A stretch of 64,000 nt of DNA, from the NCBI GenBank assembly GCA_963530295.1, contig CAUSCF010000005.1, forward strand, positions 34,358-98,357, given 5' to 3'. The position numbers and the translations under genes were made by a program. This DNA is from JABCPE02 sp963530295 (GTDB lineage: Bacteria > Bacteroidota > Bacteroidia > Flavobacteriales > Weeksellaceae). Below are positions 35,556 through 43,540 of the stretch, one piece after another. The number at the start of each line of letters is the position of its first letter. Positions within the stretch are counted from its first letter, which is position 1. The notes under the pieces are model-generated. The model saw only the letters and a program-made list of their open reading frames with translations. It did no database searches and was not told the DNA's origin.

Positions 35556-35563
35556 CAAAGATA
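35556..35563 (-). promoter_or_regulatory. possible -7 box before terminase
   Basis: TATCTTTG on the minus strand, five bases before the ATG. With the terminator immediately upstream it repeats the terminator-promoter arrangement of the 22.9 and 24.3 kb repeats. If used, the mRNA would be nearly leaderless. Confidence 0.4.
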
Positions 35564-35592
35564 ATTTTTAGGATTTTCCCTGCAAAAGACAC

Positions 35593-35616
35593 AAAAAAAG
35601 CCCTGCAAATGCAGGG
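35593..35616 (-). terminator. terminator of the 35.6-36.1 kb cargo unit
   Basis: Hairpin ccctgc-aaat-gcaggg (35601-35616) with T7 on the minus strand. Same stem as in the repeats at 22950 and 24303. Confidence 0.8.
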
Positions 35617-35646
35617 CGGGTGTAATAAAAAATCAGTATATAAGAA

Positions 35647-35865
35647 CTACTGAATATTGTAAGCAGCCTTTTTTATTCTTTCGGACAAATCCACCAAGGC
35701 TCCTTTTAAAATTTCTTTCTCCTCTGGAGTAAAATCCCCTTCTTCTCCATTAAATCCCTTGCCATTCATCTTTTTAGAAAGCCAAGAACGAGATTTTTTA
35801 AAATATTGTTCTGATATTTCCCCCCAAGATACTTCTACAATAATATCCCAAAGCTGCTGTTTCAT
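35647..35865 (-). CDS. DUF5053 family protein
   Basis: 72 aa from the internal ATG (MKQQLWDIIVEVSWGEISEQ), which I prefer; the longer frame (to 35904) adds TTTRQQQERIT-type residues. The pattern W..IS..YF.KS.SWL..K.NG.....FT..E...LK.AL.DLSERIK.A matches DUF5053, a small protein common in Bacteroides phages and near transcription factors. Function unknown; helix-turn-helix-like character suggests DNA binding. Part of a two-gene unit with its own promoter. Confidence 0.6.
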   Translation of the reverse strand: MKQQLWDIIVEVSWGEISEQYFKKSRSWLSKKMNGKGFNGEEGDFTPEEKEILKGALVDLSERIKKAAYNIQ

Positions 35866-35920
35866 TGTTATTCTTTCCTGTTGTTGTCTTGTTGTTGTTT
35901 CCATATTTTGATATTTTGAT

Positions 35921-35940
35921 AAGCCCCCGAAGGGGCTTTT
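35921..35940. terminator. GC-rich hairpin between two small genes
   Basis: Arms aagcccc / ggggctt around a short loop. On the minus strand no T run follows directly, so this may be an mRNA-stabilising or attenuating hairpin and not a full terminator. Confidence 0.4.
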
Positions 35941-35941
35941 G

Positions 35942-36121
35942 TTAATCTTTGGCTTCTTTCTCCTCTTCTTGATTTTCTTTGTAATCCAAATCCATCAATT
36001 CGTTGAGTAATTCCTGAATTTCAGCCGTTAGCATTCTTGCTCCATTAGGATAGGCTTTTCTGTAATTTCGGATAGCTTCTATTAAGAACCATTCTTCCGA
36101 TGTAATTTCTTTTGTTACCAT
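35942..36121 (-). CDS. 59-aa hypothetical protein
   Basis: MVTKEITSEEWFLIEAIRNY, then RKAYPNGARML, and an acidic lysine-rich end. Soluble, helical. The reading frame begins 24 bases after a good promoter (36145-36175). First gene of the small unit shared with the DUF5053 gene. No family recognised. Confidence 0.55.
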   Translation of the reverse strand: MVTKEITSEEWFLIEAIRNYRKAYPNGARMLTAEIQELLNELMDLDYKENQEEEKEAKD

Positions 36122-36144
36122 ATCTCTGATTTTTTATTACACGA

Positions 36145-36175
36145 CAAAGATAATCAACATTTTTTGATTACGCAA
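36145..36175 (-). promoter_or_regulatory. promoter of the 35.6-36.1 kb unit
   Basis: On the minus strand TTG (36173-36175), 20 bases, TATCTTTG (36145-36152). Full match to the flavobacterial promoter pattern; the best promoter inside the late region. Confidence 0.65.
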
Positions 36176-36199
36176 GTTTTTAATCAAATATTTTTGATT

Positions 36200-36901
36200 T
36201 TATTTTCCATTATTCAAAAATTTTTCGCATTCTATGAGTTCGTTTTCTTTTTCTTGGAGCTGTTCCCGTTTGAGATTCAGCGTGTGCAGTCGGCTTTTAT
36301 ATTCTGGGTCTTCGGGAGCAGGCAGGGAGTTTTCCATTTTCTTAATGGTCTGTTTCCTCCTTGTAATCAGCGCCCTGAGATTATCCCGATATTTATAAAT
36401 TTCCAACTCGCTCATCCCCTCGAAATCAGTTTCAGCCTCCAAAGGCATTATTCTTTTATGCTCTCTGTAATGTTTCAGCACCTTTTGACACTGGTCAAAT
36501 TCTCTAAAACATACCCAAATTTTCCACTGAAGCTCAAAGGCTTCGTCTTCGTCTTTAGGGTCAAGTTCTCCGAGCTGAATTTTAAGGGAGCAAGCCTCCA
36601 TCCACAGCCCCCAGCGTCTGCGGAAAGCCTTATGAAGCTCTACGGGATAATCTGCAATAAAATCATTGAAGACTTTTCTCGGCGCTTCTGTTTTCGGAAT
36701 TCCACTCTCTTGGTCTGTTGGTTTATCGGTTGGAGTTTCAGCTGAAATTTTCGCTTCTGCAGGCTTATTCAATCGAGAAAATTCATATTTCAGCTTTGCA
36801 AAATTCTGCAGGGAAAACCTCCTGCAGGCTTCCGTTATCCGCTGGTTTCCTCCGTATGAAATATACTTTTCTAAAAGTTCCTGGTGCTCTTTTGCGTTCA
36901 T
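36200..36901 (-). CDS. hypothetical 233-aa phage protein
   Basis: Mostly alpha-helical and charged, with a PAEAKISAETPTDKPT linker and a long helix at the C-terminus (KREQLQEKENELIECEKFL). It follows the 110-aa gene and precedes the small cargo unit. Could be a head or tail assembly factor; no motif recognised. Confidence 0.5.
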   Translation of the reverse strand: MNAKEHQELLEKYISYGGNQRITEACRRFSLQNFAKLKYEFSRLNKPAEAKISAETPTDKPTDQESGIPKTEAPRKVFNDFIADYPVELHKAFRRRWGLWMEACSLKIQLGELDPKDEDEAFELQWKIWVCFREFDQCQKVLKHYREHKRIMPLEAETDFEGMSELEIYKYRDNLRALITRRKQTIKKMENSLPAPEDPEYKSRLHTLNLKREQLQEKENELIECEKFLNNGK

Positions 36902-36922
36902 AATGATAAAAAACAGAAAGCA

Positions 36923-37255
36923 CTAGGCTTCCTGTTTCTTTTGTGATTTTGATTTATCTTCTGCTGTCTCCGTTCTCGTAAGGAGAATTTGCTCCAAAGC
37001 CTCTTGGATAATGCCAGCGTCTTCTGCCATATCCTGCCTTTCTTTGAGAGCTAAAAGGCTTTTAAGTTTCGTTTCCGACAATTTGGAAAGCCCCTCTACA
37101 GCCTCTAGCACCAGCGAAAGCCACTGAGAGCCTCTTTGGAAAAAATCAAAAGCATCATCTGGAACTTCTTCCACTACAAAATCACCACGAGAACTGATAA
37201 TCCTTGTTCCAATCGGAACATTCAGTTTGAAATACTTTTTATCCATCTTTTCCAA
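36923..37255 (-). CDS. hypothetical 110-aa phage protein
   Basis: MEKMDKKYFKLNVPIGTRII..., then helical, ending in a KSKSQKKQEA tail. Four bases after the tail-tube-like gene. The position directly after a tail-tube gene is where tail assembly chaperones occur, but no frameshift fusion signal was found. The preferred start may be the second ATG (MDKKYF). Confidence 0.5.
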   Translation of the reverse strand: MEKMDKKYFKLNVPIGTRIISSRGDFVVEEVPDDAFDFFQRGSQWLSLVLEAVEGLSKLSETKLKSLLALKERQDMAEDAGIIQEALEQILLTRTETAEDKSKSQKKQEA

Positions 37256-37259
37256 TTTT

Positions 37260-37811
37260 CTACGCTGCAGGTTCTAATGTGATTTCCCCTTCATATACAC
37301 AAGTTTTCGCATTCGCTACCAACTTCACTGTTACTCCAGAGTTATCATCTATCTTCTTACCTGTAGTTCCCTCGGCAGAATCTATTCTTGCTCCAAGGTC
37401 TTTGTTTCCAATCACAAAGAGTTTTCCGTTGGCATCTTTTACCACAAAAACACACGGAGCGTTCTTATAGGCATCTATCCAGCCCAACACTTCCGTTCTA
37501 AGACCAGGAATAAGAAATTCCAATTCTGTTTTTGTCTTCTTGTTGCCCACATTCCCTGTAAGGGTTGGTTTCAACTCTCCTTCATCCATCTGAATGTCGA
37601 TGGATTTCCACGCTTTATCCTTATTGAGAACAATACCTCCTGCTGCGATGGTTACCCTGCTGGCATAGGTAGTAGAAATCGTAGGCTTTGCCATGCTTTT
37701 AATGAAATCTACAGGAACATAATACAACTTCGTTGCAATCCCAGAATTGATTTCATCGTTTGGACAATGCTCCAAGTTCTCGTGCGGAATGCTATCAAAA
37801 CAACTTGCCAT
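37260..37811 (-). CDS. putative major tail (tube) protein
   Basis: 183 aa, beta-rich by composition: MASCFDSIPHENLEHCPNDE, IATKLYYVPVDF, IQMDEGELKPTLTGNVG, CVFVVKDANGKLFVIGNKD. Intact, abundant-protein-like, located two genes after the capsid. It has a paralogue at 29169-29765. Assignment as tail tube rests on size and position; it could also be another tail or decoration protein. Confidence 0.55.
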   Translation of the reverse strand: MASCFDSIPHENLEHCPNDEINSGIATKLYYVPVDFIKSMAKPTISTTYASRVTIAAGGIVLNKDKAWKSIDIQMDEGELKPTLTGNVGNKKTKTELEFLIPGLRTEVLGWIDAYKNAPCVFVVKDANGKLFVIGNKDLGARIDSAEGTTGKKIDDNSGVTVKLVANAKTCVYEGEITLEPAA

Positions 37812-37831
37812 AATTTTATTTATTTTTTTGG

Positions 37832-38254
37832 TTAAACTTTTTCTATCAATCCAGACCCGCCAACGACCAACTGAAGCAGTATATCTTCGTCTTGGGAGAT
37901 TTCCTGCTGAGTTTTCACGATGCCGTCGATTCTGATTTTGCTCGGAGCATCATCAGTGAATCTGTATTTCTCTCCATTGAACTCAAAAGAAACAGCTTCT
38001 GCTTTAGGCTCTGCTGGTTTAGGTTCTTTCTTTGTAATAGATTTTTCTCTCTTATCCAGTTCAGCTTCTCTTTTTGCGATTTCTTTCTCACGCTTGTCCA
38101 GTTCAGCTTCTTTTTCTTTGAGCTGGTCCGCAAAAATATTCAATTCCTCCTCACTAGTGTCAAGAGTTTCCTTTGCTACATTTTCTGTAGATGCTAGAGT
38201 ATTATCTGTAGTTTCTTCGATGTTTTCAGAAACTTTTTCGTCTTCTTTTGCCAT
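37832..38254 (-). CDS. small protein with Lys/Glu coiled-coil repeat, capsid-adjacent
   Basis: 140 aa. An imperfect 14-residue repeat (KEAELDKREKEIAKREAELD, then KREKSITKK) makes a charged coiled coil (residues about 47-75); a C-terminal beta part (VSFEFNGEKYRFTDDAP...DEDILLQLVVGGSGLIEKV) is conserved in Bacteroidota phage neighbours of the capsid gene. Perhaps head-tail joining or decoration; unknown. Confidence 0.55.
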   Translation of the reverse strand: MAKEDEKVSENIEETTDNTLASTENVAKETLDTSEEELNIFADQLKEKEAELDKREKEIAKREAELDKREKSITKKEPKPAEPKAEAVSFEFNGEKYRFTDDAPSKIRIDGIVKTQQEISQDEDILLQLVVGGSGLIEKV

Positions 38255-38271
38255 AATATTATTTTTTTAGA

Positions 38272-38302
38272 AAAACCTGTAAGCACCTAAAGTGCCTACA
38301 GG
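38272..38302 (-). terminator. attenuator/terminator after the capsid gene
   Basis: Arms cctgta-gcac / gtgc-tacagg (38276-38302) with a short T run on the minus strand. Partial termination here would give more capsid mRNA than downstream mRNA. Confidence 0.6.
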
Positions 38303-38309
38303 TATAGGA

Positions 38310-39323
38310 TTACACACTTAGTTTTTCATTTGCATAGAACAATTCGTTCTGGTCAGCATTGTTCAATCCTCGTTTCTTCGTTCCGTCTGATGTATGCATG
38401 AATACCAATTGGTTTACAGCATAATCATATCCAAGAGAGAACTCGCCAAGAACATTCAACACCCTTCCGCTCTCTTGAACCGAAGTAATAGTCGCTGGAT
38501 TGTCTATTTCGTCAATAAGCCTTAATAAGTTATTGTCCACCGTAGACACGATAGTTCCTTTGGTAAGGTTCGGTATGCCCACGATTTGTCTCTTACCAAG
38601 TCTTGTTCTCATGGCATCATCTTGGAACTTGTTTTGTCCGAATTTATCTTCGTATGCGATCTGATAGTCTTCCGCATCAGCTTGGCTCATGAAGATAGTT
38701 TTCACTTTGTTTTTATAAAGTGATGGAATCTGTCTTTCATACTCCGTTACCACATCCAAAACATTGGTTTTGGTTATCGCATCACCAGGAACCAAGAACG
38801 CAGGATTTGTAGTATCCGCTGCTATTTTCTTGTGAACTTCGTTCAGCCCGTCCATTGATGATCCGAATGTAGGAGAAGCCTGCCCTTTCTGTGAACCATC
38901 ATACTTACCAGTGATAGATAGAATATTAACATCATCAATCACTTTTTCTTTTAAAATCTGCATAGCAAGAACAGAGATGCTCTTCTGCTGCAGTCCTTTG
39001 CTTTCTTCGTATTTTTCTTCAAAAATACTTCCCAAAATTTCCGCTGGATCTATTTGGAAATCCACTTTTTGATGAAAATTCTTCAAATCTTTATACAAGA
39101 ATGTAATATCTCCATACGGAGTCACTTTCTTGGAATCAAAAATCTGAACTGCATGACTCATCAATGCCTGAACCGATGGATAATGTCCCTTTACCTTGGT
39201 TACGGTTCTAACAAATCGGTTAATGTAAACCTCGCTGGATAAAACCATACCGCTGAATAAAGTAGGATTTACAGATAAATAACGAATAAGCTCGTTTTTA
39301 ATCTGATCTGTTTTTAAACTCAT
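38310..39323 (-). CDS. major capsid protein
   Basis: 337 aa. Pattern and size fit an HK97-fold capsid protein: N-arm and E-loop region up to about 110, then EDKFGQNKFQDDAMRTRLGKR and RQIVGIPNLTKGTIVSTVDNNLLRL, with a C-terminal stretch LNVLGEFSLGYDYAVNQLVF. Located directly after the scaffold-like and S49 protease genes. Confidence 0.82.
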   Translation of the reverse strand: MSLKTDQIKNELIRYLSVNPTLFSGMVLSSEVYINRFVRTVTKVKGHYPSVQALMSHAVQIFDSKKVTPYGDITFLYKDLKNFHQKVDFQIDPAEILGSIFEEKYEESKGLQQKSISVLAMQILKEKVIDDVNILSITGKYDGSQKGQASPTFGSSMDGLNEVHKKIAADTTNPAFLVPGDAITKTNVLDVVTEYERQIPSLYKNKVKTIFMSQADAEDYQIAYEDKFGQNKFQDDAMRTRLGKRQIVGIPNLTKGTIVSTVDNNLLRLIDEIDNPATITSVQESGRVLNVLGEFSLGYDYAVNQLVFMHTSDGTKKRGLNNADQNELFYANEKLSV

Positions 39324-39344
39324 ATTCTTATTTTTTTATTTATT

Positions 39345-39815
39345 CTACTTTTTTACTCTCTGAAGCAACTTGTTGTGCTCATCTTCTGGATTTATAAATC
39401 CTCCAATCAAACCATTTTCAGAAACCTCCTTTCCGTCATTCTCTACCACAGAATGTCTGTTTTTAGAGCCTCCGAATTCCTTGCATTTTTCCCCAAGTAA
39501 AGCGATGTTCTCTACCACGCTTTCTTTAGCCTCTTCTTTTAACCCTGCAGTTTCTAGTGCGGCTTCTACCGCCTGTGCCGTTTCTTCCGAATTTTTTTTT
39601 ACGACCTCTAAATTCGTTACAGCATCGGAAAGACTCTGCTTGGTTTTTTCCAGTTCTTCCGCCATTCCTTCTGATTCCAGACCAGCCAAGGCGTTTTCTA
39701 TTTTTTCCAAATCCTCTTCCGATAGCTTCGCAAAAGGCTTCTGCGTTCCAAACACTCCTGCATGGAATGTCAGTTGCGCTAGTCCCAGTAGGGCTGTGAT
39801 TCTTGTGAATTTCAT
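39345..39815 (-). CDS. putative scaffolding protein
   Basis: 156 aa, almost entirely alpha-helical coiled coil, rich in E, K, A (LEKIENALAGLESEGMAEEL, VEAALETAGLKEEAKESVVE). It begins MKFTRITALLGLAQLTFHAG, a hydrophobic N-terminus that could be read as a weak signal peptide but more likely is part of a helix. Position between head protease and capsid is the usual place of a scaffold. Confidence 0.65.
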   Translation of the reverse strand: MKFTRITALLGLAQLTFHAGVFGTQKPFAKLSEEDLEKIENALAGLESEGMAEELEKTKQSLSDAVTNLEVVKKNSEETAQAVEAALETAGLKEEAKESVVENIALLGEKCKEFGGSKNRHSVVENDGKEVSENGLIGGFINPEDEHNKLLQRVKK

Positions 39816-39832
39816 TTTATTTGATATTATGA

Positions 39833-40648
39833 TTAAAATTTGCTCAATGCATCTTCTAGAGAGCCGAGTTCATCTATAAGACCGATTTCCAAAGCCTCTT
39901 TCGGAGTGTAGGTTTTTCCTTTGAAAACATGCCCGTCATCTTTCAGCTTCTCTCCAAAACTTTCTTTCATCCTGGAAATAAAATCCTCTGCTAAAACTTT
40001 CAGCTGTTCAGTGTAGAGTTTTTCGTTTCCTTTCATCAGCTCACGATACTCCTTGTTCTTCTCTGTAGACTGCGGAGCATAGATTTCATAGATTTTTGCT
40101 CCCCATTTTTCGAACATTGCTGAAAAATCTTGATAAGAGAGCATCGTCCCAATGGAGCCGATTTTATCAGCAAAAGGAGATGCCATATGATAATCACATC
40201 CAGAAGCAATGTCCAGCGCAGCCGAACACTGATAACCGCTGGTATATGATATAGTAGGAGTTTCTAAATTCTTGATGATATGGGTAAGCTCTGCGGTTCC
40301 AGAAACCATACCACCTCCAGAATCTATATTGAGAATAATTCCCGAAACACTTGGGCTTCTATCCAATTCTTTCAAGAGCTCCCCAAGGAACTGGGTGCCG
40401 TAAGAGAAGTAAGTAGAATATTTAGTGATTGCTCCCACAATATCCACTATTACAGGAAACTTCATATTTTCTTTCCCTTCTCCCTGTTTGTTGATTTTGG
40501 ATAAATACTGCATTTCTCTCTCCTTTACACTCTGTATAGGAGAGGATTTCATCAACATAAATTCCGCTGCCAATGATGGAACAAGGCTCATCAAATAGCC
40601 TTTGTCTATTGCCAGCGGAGTATTTAATAAAGTATTACCATTAAACAT
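39833..40648 (-). CDS. prohead protease, S49 family
   Basis: 271 aa serine peptidase of the SppA/S49 type. NIDSGGGMVSGTAEL (108-122) precedes the nucleophile in SGYQCSAALDIASG (S142). The proteins of this group cleave scaffold and capsid N-arm during head maturation. Precedes the scaffold and capsid genes. Confidence 0.85.
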   Translation of the reverse strand: MFNGNTLLNTPLAIDKGYLMSLVPSLAAEFMLMKSSPIQSVKEREMQYLSKINKQGEGKENMKFPVIVDIVGAITKYSTYFSYGTQFLGELLKELDRSPSVSGIILNIDSGGGMVSGTAELTHIIKNLETPTISYTSGYQCSAALDIASGCDYHMASPFADKIGSIGTMLSYQDFSAMFEKWGAKIYEIYAPQSTEKNKEYRELMKGNEKLYTEQLKVLAEDFISRMKESFGEKLKDDGHVFKGKTYTPKEALEIGLIDELGSLEDALSKF

Positions 40649-40707
40649 TCTTAGATTTTATTTTTCAAAAATCCAAAATGTTTAGTGCGTAAAAAAAGAC
40701 AGAAAAA

Positions 40708-41163
40708 TTATAAGCTCTGGGCTTTGGGCTCTATAATGGTAGCGCCAGAAATTTGGATCTGCATCCTATCACTTCCAGAATTATCATCCTTGCGCCCATC
40801 GTGAACTTCTACCATGAACGGCTCTTGTTCATTGCCCAATATCATGGAATCTACATTGGTCACCAGGCGGATGGCAAAACTCTTTTTGTTCAAAAGAACA
40901 GAATAAGTAATAATGTCCATCGGGTTCATACTGTGGAGATTAAATGATAAATCCACCTCGAAAAAAGTGTTTCCGTTTTTGGACTTTCTTTTGATAGACC
41001 TATCGAAGTCCTCTGAAACAATGTTTTTAAAGATGATTTTCGGTTCAGCAGAAATACTCTTGCCTGTGCTGTTCGCTGTAAATGAATATTCTTTGGCGTT
41101 GAAAATTTCGATTTGTCGAATTTCACGAAAGAATTTTTCTGGAATATTGCTGATTTCCACCAT
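40708..41163 (-). CDS. hypothetical 151-aa phage protein
   Basis: MVEISNIPEKFFREIRQIEI..., with mixed alpha/beta composition and the phrase RKSKNGNTFFEVDLSFNLHS. First or second structural-side gene after the origin-like region. Beta-rich like neck or tail-completion proteins; no family recognised. Confidence 0.5.
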   Translation of the reverse strand: MVEISNIPEKFFREIRQIEIFNAKEYSFTANSTGKSISAEPKIIFKNIVSEDFDRSIKRKSKNGNTFFEVDLSFNLHSMNPMDIITYSVLLNKKSFAIRLVTNVDSMILGNEQEPFMVEVHDGRKDDNSGSDRMQIQISGATIIEPKAQSL

Positions 41164-41177
41164 ATTTTAAAGTTTTT

Positions 41178-41678
41178 TTACGAAAATATTTTATTTGACT
41201 GAGTTTCTAATCGTTGGGCGATTTTATCCTTTTTTCTGTTAAAATCTCTAATGAGAGTCTGATAATAGGATTTTTCTTCCTCGTGGATCCCGTAGAAATT
41301 CAGCAGGTTTTCTATGGATGTTTTATACTCTATATCATAGTAAAGTTTGTTGAGAACAGCTGTTTCATACAGATGCTCCCGAAACAGACTCTCCACTGCA
41401 CGCCGAAGCAGCTGCTCGTGCGTCGGAAGAATGCAGATTCCGTGTTTATCGGAATAAGACAATTTAAAGGAAATTTTATATTCCTCCTCGAAAACTTCAT
41501 TTTTTGCACGATCATCCCAGTTCGAATTTTTCTTGCTCAAAAGAGAACTGATAAGAATACCGAACCAATTATCTCGGCTTGGCTGATATTCCGCACCAAA
41601 TTTCTGAGTCAAAAACTGCTTGATCGGCTTACTCACTGGCAAAAATATACTTACTAGCATCCTTATTTTTTTGAGCAA
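41178..41678 (-). CDS. hypothetical 166-aa phage protein, start of the late module
   Basis: MLKKIRMLVSIFLPVSKPIK..., with FGAEYQPSRDNWFGILISSLLS. Basic and helical; first gene after the TTGTAAGG array. Similar proteins occur in other Bacteroidota prophages at the boundary between replication and head genes. The start may be downstream of the first ATG (VSIFLPVSKPIK). Function unknown; a regulator of late genes is conceivable from its place. Confidence 0.45.
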   Translation of the reverse strand: MLKKIRMLVSIFLPVSKPIKQFLTQKFGAEYQPSRDNWFGILISSLLSKKNSNWDDRAKNEVFEEEYKISFKLSYSDKHGICILPTHEQLLRRAVESLFREHLYETAVLNKLYYDIEYKTSIENLLNFYGIHEEEKSYYQTLIRDFNRKKDKIAQRLETQSNKIFS

Positions 41679-42138
41679 GTATATGATTTTTCCACCATAT
41701 TATAAAGGCTCTGCTTTTTTTAGTTTCTGAAACTTTTATTCTGAAATTCTCTAAAAAGTAGGAAAAAAGTTGTAAGAATTGTAAGGATTTTATAAATGCT
41801 TATTTTTCAATTATTTACACCTTACTTAGAGTTGTAAGAATCCCATACAACAGCCAAATTCATTTTGTAAGGCAGTTTTTCCCTTACAATTTTTTTGTAA
41901 GGATTATCCATTCCTTACAAAATAAAAATAAAAGTTGTAAGGCGATAAAACCCGACAAACAGAGCGCTCGGATAATTCCTTACAATCCTTACAACTTTTT
42001 TACAACTTTTTGGGGGTGGCAGGGGGTTGTGAAAATCGCCGCCTTGTAGGTGTGCGAAAACTGGTGCATATCAAAAAAGAAAATCCGCCCAAATCTGAGC
42101 GGATTACAATGAAAAAAAACTAATTAGCGCCTAAGCAT
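41679..42138. other. 460-bp non-coding region with TTGTAAGG iterons (candidate origin)
   Basis: Eight exact copies of TTGTAAGG: forward at 41779, 41865, 41895, 41935; reverse (CCTTACAA) at 41882, 41913, 41978, 41987. Two variants TTGTAAGA at 41770 and 41832, and a partial CCTTAC at 41820. Two pairs are spaced nine bases apart (41770/41779 and 41978/41987) and one pair forms an inverted repeat (41882-41902, spacer tttttt-like). A G-rich stretch follows (42010-42028). No ORF. Placed between the replication genes and the late genes, it looks like a replication origin or a multi-site operator. Confidence 0.65.
42082..42105 (-). terminator. terminator of the early operon
   Basis: Arms aatccgc / gcggatt with a ten-base loop, then T-rich sequence on the minus strand, after the OB-fold gene. 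Confidence 0.7.
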
Positions 42139-42501
42139 CTAGAAGTCGGTTTCTTGTGGTGCAGGAGGCGTTACAGGAGCAGGAGCCGTCGGCTTATTCT
42201 CTGCCAATTTGATTACCTCGAAATTAAACGCAGAAAGGTTCTGAGCGTGTCCCTTCGTTCCGTCTTCTTTGTTGTAAAATCCTCCATCAATGCTGAAGAA
42301 AACTTTTACTCTACTGCCATCGGGAATTGCTGCTAGCTTTTCAATACCAGCGTTTTTAACCTGCATTTTGAGGAAATTCTCACGATTAGTCTGGGTGTAA
42401 TTGTCAAAGTAAGAGGCGTCCAATAAGAACTCTTGAACACGAAATGTTTCTGTTTTCTGCTCCGCAGCCTCTCTGCTGTAGATGTTTCCGATAATATCCA
42501 T
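42139..42501 (-). CDS. DUF3127-like single-stranded DNA-binding protein
   Basis: 120 aa, starts MDIIGNIYSREAAEQKTETF, OB-fold-like core (RVQEFLLDASYFDNYTQTNR...VKVFFSIDGGFYNKEDGTKG) and a flexible Pro/Ala tail ending PAPQETDF, an acidic tip like the SSB protein-interaction tail. Last gene of the replication operon next to the candidate origin. Role in phage DNA replication is likely. Confidence 0.65.
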   Translation of the reverse strand: MDIIGNIYSREAAEQKTETFRVQEFLLDASYFDNYTQTNRENFLKMQVKNAGIEKLAAIPDGSRVKVFFSIDGGFYNKEDGTKGHAQNLSAFNFEVIKLAENKPTAPAPVTPPAPQETDF

Positions 42502-42573
42502 ATGATTAAAATTTAAATGTTTTTATTTTTATAGACTTTGATTATTCTTTTACGCTTGTTTCTCTGCGGTCTG

Positions 42574-43047
42574 TCATAACAAAGATTTAGCTGTTTCTAT
42601 TAAATCTCTAAAATTTTCTAAAAACTTATTTCTTAATTCGGGAGTTTTGAACGCCAATATTCTTCTTGTGGAACGATATGCATTTTTACCAATTATTTCC
42701 TCATAAAATTCAATACACCATTTAGTTTCATCTTTACTTCCCCAATCTGGCTTCCAACCCTCATTGTATATGTCTCTTAACTGACATAATTGAGCCAAAG
42801 CTACACACGCTTCTGCTTCTTCTTTTGTAGGAAATGTATTTTTATTATATTCTTGGGTGTTAAGCATTCCTGTTTCAATAATACGACATTTAGCATCTAT
42901 AAACCAGCCTTCTACAAAGAGCAAATCTTTCCATGCTTTAGGAAGTTTTCTTTCCGCCTTTCTGAAAATTATATTTTCAAAGGTTGAATTTTCTCTGTCA
43001 ATTTCGTAGCCTTCTGGCGCTTGTATTTTCATTTCTTTTATTTCCAT
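42574..43047 (-). CDS. hypothetical 157-aa phage protein
   Basis: MEIKEMKIQAPEGYEIDREN..., then ...PKAWKDLLFVEGWFIDAKC and TKEEAEACVALAQLCQLRDI. This type is widespread in Bacteroidota phages and their hosts; function is unknown. It overlaps the upstream 78-aa gene by ten bases. Confidence 0.6.
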   Translation of the reverse strand: MEIKEMKIQAPEGYEIDRENSTFENIIFRKAERKLPKAWKDLLFVEGWFIDAKCRIIETGMLNTQEYNKNTFPTKEEAEACVALAQLCQLRDIYNEGWKPDWGSKDETKWCIEFYEEIIGKNAYRSTRRILAFKTPELRNKFLENFRDLIETAKSLL

Positions 43048-43274
43048 AATTTGTAAAATTTTTCTTTTATTATTTCAAGCCAAGTTTTATCTGGTAATCT
43101 TTTTAAGGTTAGAATTATTAAATCGTGAAAATCCATATCAGAACTCCAAAATTTTACATTTAAAACTTTTATTTTCATACTATTTTCATAAATAATATCG
43201 CCTTTTTTAGTGTTTTCAAAAATCCATTTAGCTCTTTGGATTTTCCAGATTTCTCCTACTTTAGGTTTATTCAT
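43038..43274 (-). CDS. hypothetical 78-aa phage protein
   Basis: MNKPKVGEIWKIQRAKWIFE...; begins with a KPKVGEIWK motif that resembles a short SH3/CCP-like beta fold; basic; ends FYKLWK. Early operon; function unknown. Confidence 0.5.
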   Translation of the reverse strand: MNKPKVGEIWKIQRAKWIFENTKKGDIIYENSMKIKVLNVKFWSSDMDFHDLIILTLKRLPDKTWLEIIKEKFYKLWK

Positions 43275-43293
43275 TTTCTTCCATAATGTTCTT

Positions 43294-43536
43294 TTAATAA
43301 ATCAATTTCCCGAAGTAAAATGCCAGGATACTCCCAGTCATCGCTCCAAGGGAATAAATAATTCTGTCCCACTCGCTCCCGAAAGCTACTTTCTTCACAT
43401 TGTGCGACCACACAAAGCTGATAAGAAAGCCACATGCAAGGATTCCAAATAGAAACTCTCTCGTGATGAAATAAGTGTTCAGCACAACCAGGAACACTTG
43501 GGTAAATCCTGTTGTAAATAATTTTATTCTATCCAT
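43294..43536 (-). CDS. 80-aa two-span membrane protein
   Basis: MDRIKLFTTGFTQVFLVVLN..., with two hydrophobic segments (about 10-45 and 62-78) around HNVKKVAFGSEWDR. Within the replication operon; function unknown. Could be exclusion or host-membrane modification. Confidence 0.55.
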   Translation of the reverse strand: MDRIKLFTTGFTQVFLVVLNTYFITREFLFGILACGFLISFVWSHNVKKVAFGSEWDRIIYSLGAMTGSILAFYFGKLIY

Positions 43537-43540
43537 TTTT

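Noticed and set aside
36923..37811. Programmed frameshift between tail assembly chaperone genes
   Set aside because: A slippery sequence and overlapping frame pair were looked for after the tail-tube-like gene; none was evident.
41770..41994. CRISPR array
   Set aside because: Repeats are only 8 bp, on both strands, with irregular spacing, and no cas genes are nearby.
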